A DNA stretch of 64,000 nt from assembly GCA_026014745.1 (NCBI GenBank), contig JAOZHS010000002.1, positions 248,001-312,000 of the forward strand, written 5' to 3'. The notes beneath the pieces were generated by a model that worked only from the letters and a program-made list of their open reading frames with translations, was not told where the DNA came from and searched no databases. This DNA is from Candidatus Bathyarchaeota archaeon. GTDB lineage: Archaea > Thermoproteota > Bathyarchaeia > Bathyarchaeales > Bathycorpusculaceae. Shown here piece by piece: positions 33,495 through 42,733 of this stretch (positions are counted from its first letter, which is position 1; every line of letters begins with the position of its first letter). The position numbers and the translations under genes are program-made.

Positions 33495-34694
33495 ATGGCG
33501 ATGGCGGCACCGGCGCAAAATGTTACAGCACAGACAAGATTTTCCAGCAGCCAAACAAATTCTTTAGAGTTATTGCCAAAACGTTGGTTCTGTGCTGGAT
33601 TGGAACCTTCAGGTCGTGCGTTTAAGATTGAGTCCGAATCACCGGATAATTTTCTTGAGGCAATGAAAAGCTCAATCATTACATGGGTTGACTACATCAC
33701 CGACGACCAAGCCAAAGATTTACCAATAGTAGCCGCCCAGATGGGTTTTAGCGATGCCATCATTACTAACTTAGCCAGCTGCGACCAACTTAACTATTCA
33801 GACTTTGACAGTGAAATGTGGCTAACTTTCCCGACCATTCAAATAAGGGGAAACGACGTTAGACCCTATTCACTTGTTGTTTTAATTCGTAAAAACCTAG
33901 TTTTCACCATACATGTCCGCATGATAGATAAACGGTTTCTAAGGCTGCGAAGATATTCAGAAACGATTCTTAGGAAAATCCCCACAGACATCAAATCTGA
34001 AGACAGACTGACGCTTCTGCTTTCACGCATTCTCGAGGCTAACAATGACAGTAACTTTAGGCACCTACGAATCATCGAAGAATACGGCGACGAACTGAAC
34101 CGTGATTTGATGGATAAAGACGTGGACAAAGCTACGCTGGGGCCTAAAATTTACCAGATGAAACACGCCCTAATCGTTTACCTAAACGCGCTGTGGGAAA
34201 GCGTGGATGTATTACAGACGATTCGCTTCGGAGACGCAGAACTGCTCACAGATGACCCCAAAATTGTGAACTTGTTCGCCGGCATGGTTGAATCAGTGAA
34301 AAGCCAAATAGGCTTATCGGAGCACATGTCTGAAGTTTTAGCTTCAGGCATAGAAGCGACACAGTCAATATACAACAACCAGCTAACCATCGCAAACAAT
34401 CAACTAACCATCTCAAACAACCAGCTAACCGTATTTAACAATCGCTTAGCAAAGGTTGTTGCGTACCTAACCATTGTGGGCACCGCCATCTTGATTCCCA
34501 ACACCATCGCCACCATGCTTGGAAACTCTGTTTGGGCGATTGGACCTGAATTTTTCTGGACATATGCGTTGTTGATGATTGGAGCCACTGGTGTGGGTAG
34601 TGTTTTGATGTGGGTGTGGATTAGAAAGACTGGACTTATGATGGAAGAAAAAGAACACCCGCCGAGACCAAATAAAACCAAACCCCCAGCTTAA
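33495..34694 (+). CDS. CorA-family metal transporter-like protein without GMN
   Basis: A 399-residue protein with the CorA layout: an N-terminal cytoplasmic alpha/beta domain, long helices, and two C-terminal membrane segments (about 336-353 and 362-383). At the end of the first membrane segment, where CorA/Mrs2 proteins have the GMN motif, the sequence reads IATMLGNSVW, that is GNS. The stalk helix carries three 7-residue repeats (NNQLTIA, NNQLTIS, NNQLTVF) just before the membrane. CorA-type proteins need GMN for Mg2+ selection, so transport of magnesium is uncertain; another ion or a sensor role is possible. Confidence 0.78.
   Translation: MAMAAPAQNVTAQTRFSSSQTNSLELLPKRWFCAGLEPSGRAFKIESESPDNFLEAMKSSIITWVDYITDDQAKDLPIVAAQMGFSDAIITNLASCDQLNYSDFDSEMWLTFPTIQIRGNDVRPYSLVVLIRKNLVFTIHVRMIDKRFLRLRRYSETILRKIPTDIKSEDRLTLLLSRILEANNDSNFRHLRIIEEYGDELNRDLMDKDVDKATLGPKIYQMKHALIVYLNALWESVDVLQTIRFGDAELLTDDPKIVNLFAGMVESVKSQIGLSEHMSEVLASGIEATQSIYNNQLTIANNQLTISNNQLTVFNNRLAKVVAYLTIVGTAILIPNTIATMLGNSVWAIGPEFFWTYALLMIGATGVGSVLMWVWIRKTGLMMEEKEHPPRPNKTKPPA
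34374..34436 (+). repeat. 21-bp tandem repeat within the CorA-like gene
   Basis: Three near-identical 21-base units (AACAACCAGCTAACCATCGC and variants) encode NNQLTIA/NNQLTIS/NNQLTVF. A fourth, partial unit reads NNRLA. The unit length of seven codons is a helical heptad. Confidence 0.8.
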
Positions 34695-35054
34695 TTGCGC
34701 TGTGTCGCTTTTTAGCGCCCGCATAAACTCGTAATACTCGCAAATTTGATAGCGCTGAAAAGTGAAGTTTATGTGCCAGTAGGCCGAAAGGGGATGGGTC
34801 TACTCTGCCTAAGAGGGGTAGGTCACTATTGACGCAGAAACAGCACATTAGCATGTTGAAAACCAGTAGAAACCCCTACCTAAGGGTCTTTGAGGTCCCC
34901 TGCAGCGTTAGGGTTTGTGAAAGACAATGTCGCTGTGGTCTATAAGCAGATAGAAAAACACCTTGAGGTAATCAGTCAAGACAAAAGCAATGAGCGCGTA
35001 TCCCCAAACGAATCTGGCTAAGCCCCATGCGGGAGTTGCGAATGGTTTAAAGAA
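34695..35054. other. intergenic region, possible decayed element
   Basis: No intact gene. A stem of seven pairs, GTAGGCC with GGTCTAC, occurs at about 34780-34804. On the plus strand open frames read RSLLTQKQ and then KPVETPT, later SPAALG, in alternating frames, which looks like decayed coding sequence. A GTG-started 34-codon frame (34917-35021, VKDNVAVVYKQIEKHLEV) ends in TAA exactly in frame with, and 33 bases before, the TTG start of the gene at 35055. The nature of the lost element is uncertain. Confidence 0.35.
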
Positions 35055-35543
35055 TTGGCAACAGTTAATTTATTGAACATTTTTGGTTGTGATTTTGTGG
35101 CTTTAACTTATGTGGATGTAGTGCGTAGCGTGCGGGATTATTTTGAATTCCAAGGCTACACAGTGTCTACTCAGCTAGGCCCCAGCGGTAAAAGTGAAGA
35201 AATCACTGCAACTAAAGACAAAGACAGCTACATAATCGAAGCCGTCGGCGATTCCGCCACAGCACAATTGGCAAGCGACGGGAACGTTGTGTATGCAGTC
35301 GGCAAAATTGTGAAGCGCATGAAGGAGAAAGGGTTTTGGATACATTACGGAATTGCGATGCCTAAAAGTGACTATAAGCTGCTTAGAGATTTTGAAATTG
35401 AGGGGTTCGAGACATTGGGGCTGCATTTGTTTTTGGTGGAGAACCTTTTCTCACTGCTTCATTTGCATCCGCAGGAAGCGGTGCAGTTGCTGGAGCAGCT
35501 AAAAGACATCGGCATCGTCAACTTTAACGCGTGGAAACTTTAA
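35055..35543 (+). CDS. protein of unknown function, nuclease-fold-like
   Basis: A 162-residue protein. A YVDVVRSVRDYFEFQGYTV helix is followed by strands with ITATKDKDSYIIEAVGDS, a layout resembling PD-(D/E)xK restriction-like folds, in which the D/E near ITATKDK and the E of IIEAVG could be the acidic pair. The K of the triad is not certain. The remaining half is helical. The start is TTG at 35055, with GTG at 35097 as an alternative. The upstream open frame in phase with it may be a lost N-terminus. Function is unknown. Confidence 0.5.
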   Translation: MATVNLLNIFGCDFVALTYVDVVRSVRDYFEFQGYTVSTQLGPSGKSEEITATKDKDSYIIEAVGDSATAQLASDGNVVYAVGKIVKRMKEKGFWIHYGIAMPKSDYKLLRDFEIEGFETLGLHLFLVENLFSLLHLHPQEAVQLLEQLKDIGIVNFNAWKL

Positions 35544-36150
35544 CTTGGAGAAGCATGAGGAAGAGGCCCGTTTGAACCGTTAAGCGAAGGCGGGAGCAAC
35601 CCTTGAGCTTACCCCCCACATACGTTTGAATCGTGAGACTCAACGTCTGTTAAAGCTCTGCAGATTGCAGCCGCTTGTTCGCTGCCTTGTCCATTCGAAC
35701 CTCTTCCCATTGCGGATCTTTGTTAGCTTTTGTTGGGGTGTTCCTTTAACAGGAAACCTCTTCTGTTATCGTAACTCTTACGATAATACTATAAAAGGGT
35801 TACGTAGCCCAAACCATGATTACAAAAAACAACCACACAAAACCAGTTAATACCCACATAACACCAAAGCCGAGCTCCCACTCCCCAGGACCTGTTCAGA
35901 GAGCCTCTCCCGCCCTCATCTAAACTACAAATAGGCAGGGACCCGCCGAGAAGAGCGGTTGTAGATTTGAGAAATCGCCTAAGTCAAAGAGTTGCTGTTG
36001 AGGCACAACCACACATCCTTAAGCCATGGTTCATGTAAAAACTCTTGGAAGGCATGGAACCTTTACCCCGAAGACAAAAAGACACAAGTTGCCATGACAA
36101 CTGATCAATGCACCGTGCCTTCCAACGTTTTTAGGTGAACATTTTTGGAT
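35544..36150. other. long intergenic region upstream of the glucosidase gene
   Basis: About 600 bases with no supported gene; the frame at 35626-35850 lacks any domain. A poly-hairpin region lies at 36037-36131 (separate entry). Inverted blocks such as TTGTAGATTTGAG at 35957 and CTAAACTACAAATAG at 35919 suggest more RNA structure in the middle part. No tRNA, rRNA, RNase P RNA or SRP RNA consensus was recognised. Confidence 0.4.
36037..36131 (+). other. imperfect hairpin in the leader of the glucosidase gene
   Basis: Left arm AAAACTCTTGGAAGGCATGG at 36037-36056 pairs with the right arm ACCGTGCCTTCCAACGTTTT at 36112-36131 through stems of five, ten and two pairs with small bulges. Inside lies a second hairpin AGTTG/CAACT. 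The structure ends about 20 bases before the ATG of the glucosidase gene, a position suited to control of its translation or to a small RNA. No known riboswitch was recognised. Confidence 0.45.
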
Positions 36151-38862
36151 ATGGAAATAGAGCGTTTATCGGATATGCGTCTCAAAAAGACGCCTTGGCA
36201 TAAATGGGGACCCTATCTAAGTGAACGTCAATGGGGAACTGTAAGAGAAGATTACAGTAAAGACGGAGCAGCATGGGATTATTTTTCTCATGATCAAGCA
36301 AGATCGCGAGCGTATCGTTGGGGCGAAGACGGCTTAGCAGGAATCTGCGACGAGAATCAGAAGCTGTGTTTTGCGGTAGCCTTGTGGAATGGGCAAGACC
36401 CGATTCTTAAAGAACGACTTTTCGGCTTAACCAACAGTGAAGGCAACCATGGCGAAGACGTTAAAGAATACTACTTCTACCTAGACAACACCCCAACCCA
36501 CTCCTACATGAAGTACCTCTACAAGTACCCACAGAGAGCCTACCCCTATCTGGATTTGGTGGAGACTAATCGGCAACGAACCAAATTTGAATTTGAATAT
36601 GAACTCCTTGACACAGGCATTTTTGACGACGACCGCTACTTTGATGTCTTTGTCGAATACGCCAAAGGCGCACCAGAGGATATTTTGATTAAAATCTCCG
36701 CGTACAATCGAGGACGAGAACCCGCCGATCTGCATATTCTGCCCACCTTATGGTTCCGCAACACCTGGTATGGAAGCACCACACCTGTCGAGCGACCCAG
36801 CCTCTTAGAGATAACGGCTATGCCAAATGTGAATGCCGTCGAAGCTCATCTGCCCAACGTTGGAAGATATTACCTCTACTGCGAACCCGCTCCGCTGCTC
36901 TTCACGGAGAACGAAACCAACAATAAACGGCTATTTGGAACCGAAAACGCAACACCCTACGTTAAAGATGGCATAAACAATTATGTCGTAAACAAAGAGG
37001 TCGACGCCGTTGACCCTGCGAAAAGAGGTACCAAAGTGTCCGCAGACTACCAGTTCATTATTCCCAGCAAAGAATACCGAACCGTCAAACTAAGGTTAAC
37101 CAACCTAAAACCCGAACATTTGCCTCAGGAAAACTTTTTTGGCGCAGACTTCAACGAAATATTCAATTTACGCAAAGATGAAGCAGACGAATTCTTCAAC
37201 GTGTTTTCGCCTTCAAAATTCAGCGCAGACCAAAAAAACGTTCTACGACAAGCCGTTTCAGGTATGCTTTGGAACAAGCAATACTACGAGTATGATGTGG
37301 CAAAATGGCTAACCGAACACCACATAGACTACTACAATGAAACAAGCGATACCATTCGGAATCGTCAATGGTTCCACATGATGAACGGCGACGTAATCTC
37401 CATGCCCGACAAATGGGAATATCCTTGGTATGCGGCGTGGGACTTAGCCTTCCATACGATGGTTTTCTCATTGTTTGACCCCGAATTTGCGAAACAACAG
37501 CTAAAACTGATGTTAACCGAACGTTACCTTCATCCTAATGGCCAATTCCCCGCTTACGAGTGGAACTTCAACGACGTCAACCCACCCGTCCACGCCTGGG
37601 CGGTACTCTTTAACTACTATATTGAAGAAGCCCTCTACGGCAAAGGAGACTTAGCCTTCGTTGAGGACGCCTTCCAAAAACTGCTTATGAACTTCACATG
37701 GTGGGTTAACCGAGTAGACAGCACAGGAAAAAACATCTTCGCAGGCGGCTTCCTCGGCTTAGACAACATAGGGCTTTTTGACCGAAGCGCCAAGCTTCCT
37801 TTGGGAGTAACGTTAGACCAAGCGGATGGTACAGCGTGGATGGCGATGTTCTGCCAAAACATGCTCACTCTTGCCGTGCTGCTTGCCAGACACAACCCCA
37901 TCTACGAAGAACAAGCCATAAAATTCTTTGAACACTTCCTATGGATTGCCCACGCAATGGCAACAGGAGGACCAAATAAGGAAGGGCTATGGGACGAGGA
38001 AGACGGCTTCTTTTATGATAATCTGCGGCTACCAGACGGACGCTCAGTACGACTAAAAGTTCGCTCGATGGTTGGGTTGATTGCTTTATGTGCCACAAGC
38101 GTTTTCCCCGGAGACTCGCTTCAGAAGATGCCGAGATTTGCGGAACGCGCCGCATGGTTCACGCGTAACCACCCTGAACTCGTAGCTCACATTCATCGCC
38201 CCGGCGTACAAGGACTCAATGGAACCTTCATGATTGGGCTGCTAGATGAGAGTAAGTTGCGCCGCATACTCGAAAGGATGCTCGACGAAAACGAGTTTTT
38301 CAGCCCTTATGGCATACGTTCGCTCTCCAAAAGCTACGCAGAACAGCCCTACAAGGTGGATTTAGGGGGGCAGAGCTTTGAAATCGAATATGCCCCCGCG
38401 GAATCCACAACGGGCGCGTTTGGCGGCAACTCTAACTGGCGTGGACCCGTATGGTTCCCCATAAACCTCCTCCTTATCCGAGCGCTCATTAACCTCTACT
38501 CTTATTACGGTGACGACTTCAAAGTCGAATGCCCCACTGGCTCTGGCAGAATGATGAACTTTTTTGAGGTAAGCCAAGAAATCGCTACTCGGCTAGAAAG
38601 GATTTTCCTCAAGGACTCTGAGGGCAAACGACCTGTCTATGGTGGATCAGATAAATTCCAAAATGATCCCTACTGGAGAGACAATATTTTGTTCTACGAA
38701 TATTTCCATGGCGACAACGGTGCAGGTGTTGGCGCAAGCCATCAGACAGGCTGGACAGGACTTATCGCAACGTTGATGCGGCTTTATGGCTCCATAACTG
38801 TGAAGAGCTTTGGTGCTGGTCGCAAGGGCCTGTACGAGAACATGGTCAACTATCGCATATAA
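36151..38862 (+). CDS. glucosidase, MGH1/GH63-like (alpha/alpha)6 barrel
   Basis: A large soluble glycoside hydrolase of about 903 residues. An N-terminal beta domain with many aromatic residues is followed by the (alpha/alpha)6 catalytic barrel. This is seen in EYPWYAAWDLAFHTMVFSL near residue 425 and FGGNSNWRGPVWFPINLLLI near residue 755, the two blocks that hold the general acid and base in GH63 and related families. No signal peptide is present, so it acts inside the cell. Start is ATG at 36151; a TTG at 36145 is also possible. The TrmB regulator downstream may respond to its sugar. The natural substrate is unknown. Confidence 0.85.
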   Translation: MEIERLSDMRLKKTPWHKWGPYLSERQWGTVREDYSKDGAAWDYFSHDQARSRAYRWGEDGLAGICDENQKLCFAVALWNGQDPILKERLFGLTNSEGNHGEDVKEYYFYLDNTPTHSYMKYLYKYPQRAYPYLDLVETNRQRTKFEFEYELLDTGIFDDDRYFDVFVEYAKGAPEDILIKISAYNRGREPADLHILPTLWFRNTWYGSTTPVERPSLLEITAMPNVNAVEAHLPNVGRYYLYCEPAPLLFTENETNNKRLFGTENATPYVKDGINNYVVNKEVDAVDPAKRGTKVSADYQFIIPSKEYRTVKLRLTNLKPEHLPQENFFGADFNEIFNLRKDEADEFFNVFSPSKFSADQKNVLRQAVSGMLWNKQYYEYDVAKWLTEHHIDYYNETSDTIRNRQWFHMMNGDVISMPDKWEYPWYAAWDLAFHTMVFSLFDPEFAKQQLKLMLTERYLHPNGQFPAYEWNFNDVNPPVHAWAVLFNYYIEEALYGKGDLAFVEDAFQKLLMNFTWWVNRVDSTGKNIFAGGFLGLDNIGLFDRSAKLPLGVTLDQADGTAWMAMFCQNMLTLAVLLARHNPIYEEQAIKFFEHFLWIAHAMATGGPNKEGLWDEEDGFFYDNLRLPDGRSVRLKVRSMVGLIALCATSVFPGDSLQKMPRFAERAAWFTRNHPELVAHIHRPGVQGLNGTFMIGLLDESKLRRILERMLDENEFFSPYGIRSLSKSYAEQPYKVDLGGQSFEIEYAPAESTTGAFGGNSNWRGPVWFPINLLLIRALINLYSYYGDDFKVECPTGSGRMMNFFEVSQEIATRLERIFLKDSEGKRPVYGGSDKFQNDPYWRDNILFYEYFHGDNGAGVGASHQTGWTGLIATLMRLYGSITVKSFGAGRKGLYENMVNYRI

Positions 38863-39026
38863 TCAAAAATTAATATTTTTTTTATTTTTTAATACATTTT
38901 TCTAGATAATAATTTACTATTTCAAATATGTATCAGAGATTCAGATTTCTAAGTCGTAATGATATTATATAATGTCCGTCAAAATTGTGTAGCAAGACTC
39001 AAAATCAGGAAAGGATGAAAAGTTAA

Positions 39027-39911
39027 ATGACTCTTGCATTGGAAAACGACGACGTAAAGAAAGTCTACAACAAGCAACCCGATGCCTGGAAAATTGCTAA
39101 AAAAGAACAAACATACGCTAATCAATTAACCACCATCGAGGATACCCTCGCAAGATTCGGACTTCTAAAAAACGAAATCCGAGTGTACCTCCACCTCGCC
39201 CGCGCAGGCGAAAAGAAAGCCGGCGAAATCGCCGAAGCCATAAGCCTCCACCGCACCGAAACCTATCGCATACTGCGCGACCTCGAAAAGAAAGGCATAG
39301 TCTTCAGCATCTTTGAGAAGCCACTCAAATTCACAGCTGTCCCCCTTGACAAAGCCATCGACCTCCTCGTAGACGCCCAGAAAATCCGCATCAGACTCCT
39401 CGAACAAGAAAAACCCAGCCTAGTTGAACTCTGGAAAACCATGCCTAAAACCAAAGTCGAAAGCACCAAAAAAGAACTCTTCCAAATGCTAGAAGGCGAA
39501 CAACAAGTCCTCATGAAAGCCAACGACCTACTAGAAAAAAGTCAACACAAATTCGAAATCTACGCCTCTGCAGAGTACCTGTCCGAACTCTATTACAACG
39601 ACTTCTCCGACAACCTCAAAGCCCAAGCCAAAAAAGTTCAAGTTAACCTCGTCACTGATAACACCATCAAAAGCGCCTACTTCATCGGCCAAATGCAGTG
39701 GCTAACCGACTCACACCACATCAGCGACGAACAAAACCTGCCCTGCTTCATGATATCAGACAGCAAAGAAGTCCTAATAGCCTTCCACGAGAAGGAAAGC
39801 GACGGCAACGATGACGCCAAAAAGAAGCTCCGAACCGCAGCCATCTGGACCAACTACAGCGCACTCGTCAACACGTTACAGATACTCTTCGCCAAACTCA
39901 AACAAGACTAA
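39027..39911 (+). CDS. TrmB-family transcriptional regulator
   Basis: A 294-residue regulator with an N-terminal winged helix (GLLKNEIRVYLHLARAGEKKA, then LHRTETYRILRDLEKKGIV, residues 45-92) typical of TrmB sugar-responsive repressors. A helical linker (MLEGEQQVLMKAND) and a C-terminal domain with the phospholipase D-like fold of this family follow. A TATA box in GATATTATATAATG near 38959 would give a leader of about 40 bases with a GGAAAGG ribosome site. Being next to the glucosidase gene it may regulate that gene (inference). Confidence 0.85.
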   Translation: MTLALENDDVKKVYNKQPDAWKIAKKEQTYANQLTTIEDTLARFGLLKNEIRVYLHLARAGEKKAGEIAEAISLHRTETYRILRDLEKKGIVFSIFEKPLKFTAVPLDKAIDLLVDAQKIRIRLLEQEKPSLVELWKTMPKTKVESTKKELFQMLEGEQQVLMKANDLLEKSQHKFEIYASAEYLSELYYNDFSDNLKAQAKKVQVNLVTDNTIKSAYFIGQMQWLTDSHHISDEQNLPCFMISDSKEVLIAFHEKESDGNDDAKKKLRTAAIWTNYSALVNTLQILFAKLKQD

Positions 39912-39924
39912 CCATTTTTTGGTT
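39910..39924 (+). terminator. hairpin terminator after trmB-like gene
   Basis: AACC-ATTTTTT-GGTT directly at the stop codon, followed by T- and C-rich sequence. Confidence 0.45.
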
Positions 39925-39940
39925 GTTCTCTTCTTTTATC

Positions 39941-39959
39941 ACCCCTCAAAAAAAGGGGT
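39941..39959 (-). terminator. hairpin terminator after the M3 peptidase gene
   Basis: ACCCCT at 39941-39946 pairs with AGGGGT at 39954-39959 around a C-plus-A loop, immediately next to the peptidase stop. It marks the convergent end of the two neighbouring transcripts. Confidence 0.45.
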
Positions 39960-41740
39960 TAAATGACTTTTTTTAGGTCACCTACAAAACGTTCAAACAC
40001 TGCCATGCCACCCCGCCAAAAACTGGGGTCCGCTACGTTTAAGCCCACGGTTTCGCCGATGCCCAACGGGGACAAGCTGCTTCCAGCCGAAAGTGCACGC
40101 ACCAGTTTAGGCACAAACGCCTTGCCTTCCTTGAGGTACTGCTCGTAGAGGGCATACACGAACATTTGCGCGTAAACGTAGGGGTAGTTGTAGAAACGGT
40201 AGTTTGCCATGTAATAGTGGGGTTTCATGGTCCACTCAGCGTCCATCTCTGAGAACCAGCTTACTGCGTCGCCGTAGATTCTGTCTCGGGAGGTTGTCCA
40301 GTGACTGCAGATGGTGGGGTAATCGAGGAATTCACCTTTCTCGATGGATGCGTAGAGCGCCTGTTCAAACCACACCCGCGCCGTAACCTGAAACGCAGTC
40401 ATCCCCGCTTCATCAAGAACCAAACAAAGCACTGCGCTGCGTTCAGCATCTGATTTGGCGCCCTCCAACATGAGGTCAGTTAGCAAGAGTTCCCCAAAAA
40501 TCGAGGCAGTCTCAGCCACCACCGAAGGCACATTAATGTTGAGGGGGGTCTGGTTCCGCGCCATATACCAATCATGAGTGGCATGTCCTAATTCATGCGC
40601 CAATGTGAAAACATCGCTTAAGGTGCCGTTGAAGCTTTGTAGGATGTAGGCGGATTTGCCGTTGTAGTGGTTTGCGCAGAAGGCGCCGTTGCGTTTGCCG
40701 AAGCGTGGGGTGGCGTCGATGTGTTGCTTTTGGAACATTTCCTTAACCCCCAAAGCATACTCAGGGTCAAAGCGGCCGTAGGCGTCCACAACCAGCTTCT
40801 CGGCTTGCGCGAAGCTGTATTTTAGTTCAGGCGAATCGGGCAGAGGCGCAATGATATCGTGGTTTCCAAGTTTAGGCAACCCCATGAGCTTGGCTTTCAT
40901 CTGAAGATAATCCCGATACTTCACTGCGCCCTCTTCTATGGTTACGAGGAGATTATCAATTATGCCCTGCTCGGTATCGTTGCTTATTAAGCTGGACGCC
41001 ATGGGCGAAGCGTATTTGCGACGCTTAGATACTGTGACCCAGTCGTTGCAAATGCTGCGTAACGCCGCCGAGAAAACTTCGCCGTCTTTGCCGAGCAAAC
41101 CATAAATGGCACGGTTGGCTGATTCCCGAGTGGCGCGGTCGCTATGCGAGAGCAATCCGTTAGCTTCGCCATAGCTTAATGTCTTCTTCTCACCCAACAC
41201 GGTCACTTCGAAGAGGCGGGTGTTGAGCCACTTGCTCTGAAGCTCCTCCCATGCATACACGCCGAATTGGTCTTTTTCAATTATAAGCTGCTCTTCTACC
41301 TCACTTAGTTGGTGCTCTACACGGCGGTAGACGCGTTCAAGCATATGACGATAATTGCTTAAGGCGGGGTCTTGGATGTAGGGGGGGTTGTTTTTGAGGA
41401 GTTTGCCAAGTTCAAGCGAGAAAAACGCTAGCTGCTTGCCGAGTTCTGCGTCGAGTTTGTTGACGCGGTCGTTGAGGGTTTGTGTTTGGGGTAGCGTCAT
41501 GTTTGCGGCGAAGCAGAGGCTGGCGTAGAGGGAGAGGTCGCTGGTTTTTTGCCTAAATTCCTCCATGCCTTGCAGGCACTCTAGCAGGCCTTGTGGGGTT
41601 AGGTTGGTGATTTTGCTGCGCCATTTTTGCTCAAAGGCGTCGGTCAATGTTTTGGCGTCTTTGATGGCGTGTTCTATTTTGGGGTCAGATATGCTAGAAA
41701 ACAGGCTGGATAGGTTCCAGGTGACTTCTTGCGTAACCAA
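39959..41740 (-). CDS. pepF: oligoendopeptidase F, M3 family
   Basis: A cytoplasmic zinc metallopeptidase that degrades oligopeptides. This 593-residue protein has the HELGHATHDW zinc site (HExxH) near residue 386, followed by the downstream glutamate in ETASIFGELLLTD. An N-terminal helical domain covers residues 1-350. All core elements and the length suit a complete PepF. It ends against the TrmB gene with hairpins between them. Its role in peptide breakdown fits an amino-acid fermenting lifestyle (inference). Confidence 0.9.
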   Translation of the reverse strand: MVTQEVTWNLSSLFSSISDPKIEHAIKDAKTLTDAFEQKWRSKITNLTPQGLLECLQGMEEFRQKTSDLSLYASLCFAANMTLPQTQTLNDRVNKLDAELGKQLAFFSLELGKLLKNNPPYIQDPALSNYRHMLERVYRRVEHQLSEVEEQLIIEKDQFGVYAWEELQSKWLNTRLFEVTVLGEKKTLSYGEANGLLSHSDRATRESANRAIYGLLGKDGEVFSAALRSICNDWVTVSKRRKYASPMASSLISNDTEQGIIDNLLVTIEEGAVKYRDYLQMKAKLMGLPKLGNHDIIAPLPDSPELKYSFAQAEKLVVDAYGRFDPEYALGVKEMFQKQHIDATPRFGKRNGAFCANHYNGKSAYILQSFNGTLSDVFTLAHELGHATHDWYMARNQTPLNINVPSVVAETASIFGELLLTDLMLEGAKSDAERSAVLCLVLDEAGMTAFQVTARVWFEQALYASIEKGEFLDYPTICSHWTTSRDRIYGDAVSWFSEMDAEWTMKPHYYMANYRFYNYPYVYAQMFVYALYEQYLKEGKAFVPKLVRALSAGSSLSPLGIGETVGLNVADPSFWRGGMAVFERFVGDLKKVI

Positions 41741-41973
41741 AGTTAATGCGCCTCTACGGGGATATACGCCGCTGGGTTATTGTGCGTTTTGATGCAGCCA
41801 ACCCGAGCCAGGCCTGTTTTATTTTTGTGCTTAAATACCGTTTATGCCTCGGCGCCCATGGCAAACGGCAATTTTCATGGAAAAAACTCCGCAGCAACCA
41901 TTGGGGGTTTAAAGGTTGATTTAAAAAATGGCGTGGTTGATTGTCGGTTTTTACCTTATTGGTTCGAACACTC

Positions 41974-41980
41974 TTTTATA
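41974..41980 (+). promoter_or_regulatory. TATA box of cdvB
   Basis: TTTTATA (with ACC after it) lies about 35 bases before the TTG start of cdvB, placing the transcript start near 42003 and leaving a short leader. Confidence 0.5.
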
Positions 41981-42012
41981 ACCTGCAGGTAGCTGGGGTT
42001 TAGGCGACTAAT

Positions 42013-42672
42013 TTGGTTAAAGGTTTCACTGACCGCTGGAAACAAAACGAGAAAGACCCCTCCATAGTATCCAAAATTGCAAATGTGGGTAAATCACAGG
42101 AGAGCATAAAAGATCAAATTACACAAGTCACCAAACGGCTCGACATGCAAACACAGGGCCTAGACGCCGCCATCGTGCGCTTCCAGAATCGGGACAAAGA
42201 AATGTTTAACCGCGTTGTCAAAGCCATGGCAAATCATGAAGAGGCACGCGCCAACATCTTTGCAACCGAACTCGCCGAGATACGTAAAGTAACCAAGATG
42301 CTAAGCCATGCCTCACTGGCATTGCAAAGCGTTTCCATGCGGTTGAGTACTGTCTCTGAAATGGGAGATTTAGTGGCGGCTCTTAGCCCAGCCAAGACCC
42401 TGCTTAATGATGTCCGCGCGGAAATGTGCGGTATCCTTCCTGAAGCCAGCCAAGAACTTGGAAGCATCGGGGACTTGCTAGGCGAAATCTGCACTACAAC
42501 CAATCAGGACAGTGGCATGTCGCTTAATCCAGGCGGTCCAAGCCCCGATGCTTTAGGTATCCTTGAAGAAGCTGAAGCTGCAGCGGCACTCAAACTTAAC
42601 GAGCGACTTCCGGAAGTTTCCAATGAGCAGCCCCTTAAACGTAGAACAGGGCTGGAATCTTCCTCTTTATAG
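42013..42672 (+). CDS. cdvB: CdvB/ESCRT-III (Snf7) family protein
   Basis: A 219-residue ESCRT-III homologue of the archaeal Cdv cell-division system. The basic N-terminal helix (KGFTDRWKQ) and the long coiled-coil core (IKDQITQVTKRLDMQTQGLDAAI, AMANHEEARANIFATELAEIRKVTKML) follow the Snf7 pattern. An acidic helix near residues 185-200 (ILEEAEAAAALKLNERLPEV) takes the place where AAA ATPase-binding motifs usually lie; a canonical MIM2 is not clearly visible. The gene starts with TTG at 42013. CdvA and CdvC (Vps4) are not in this window, so it is probably one of several paralogs. Division or membrane remodelling is the likely role. Confidence 0.82.
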   Translation: MVKGFTDRWKQNEKDPSIVSKIANVGKSQESIKDQITQVTKRLDMQTQGLDAAIVRFQNRDKEMFNRVVKAMANHEEARANIFATELAEIRKVTKMLSHASLALQSVSMRLSTVSEMGDLVAALSPAKTLLNDVRAEMCGILPEASQELGSIGDLLGEICTTTNQDSGMSLNPGGPSPDALGILEEAEAAAALKLNERLPEVSNEQPLKRRTGLESSSL

Positions 42673-42733
42673 TAAAAAACGCAGGCAACTCGCAGTATTA
42701 AAACCTAAAAATTTGCTACTTAACCCTTGAAAC

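Noticed and set aside
35626-35850. Forward ORF of 74 codons in the gap
   Set aside because: No family, no ribosome site and atypical composition.
35544-36150. RNase P RNA or SRP RNA in the large gap
   Set aside because: The conserved core elements of either RNA could not be found on either strand.
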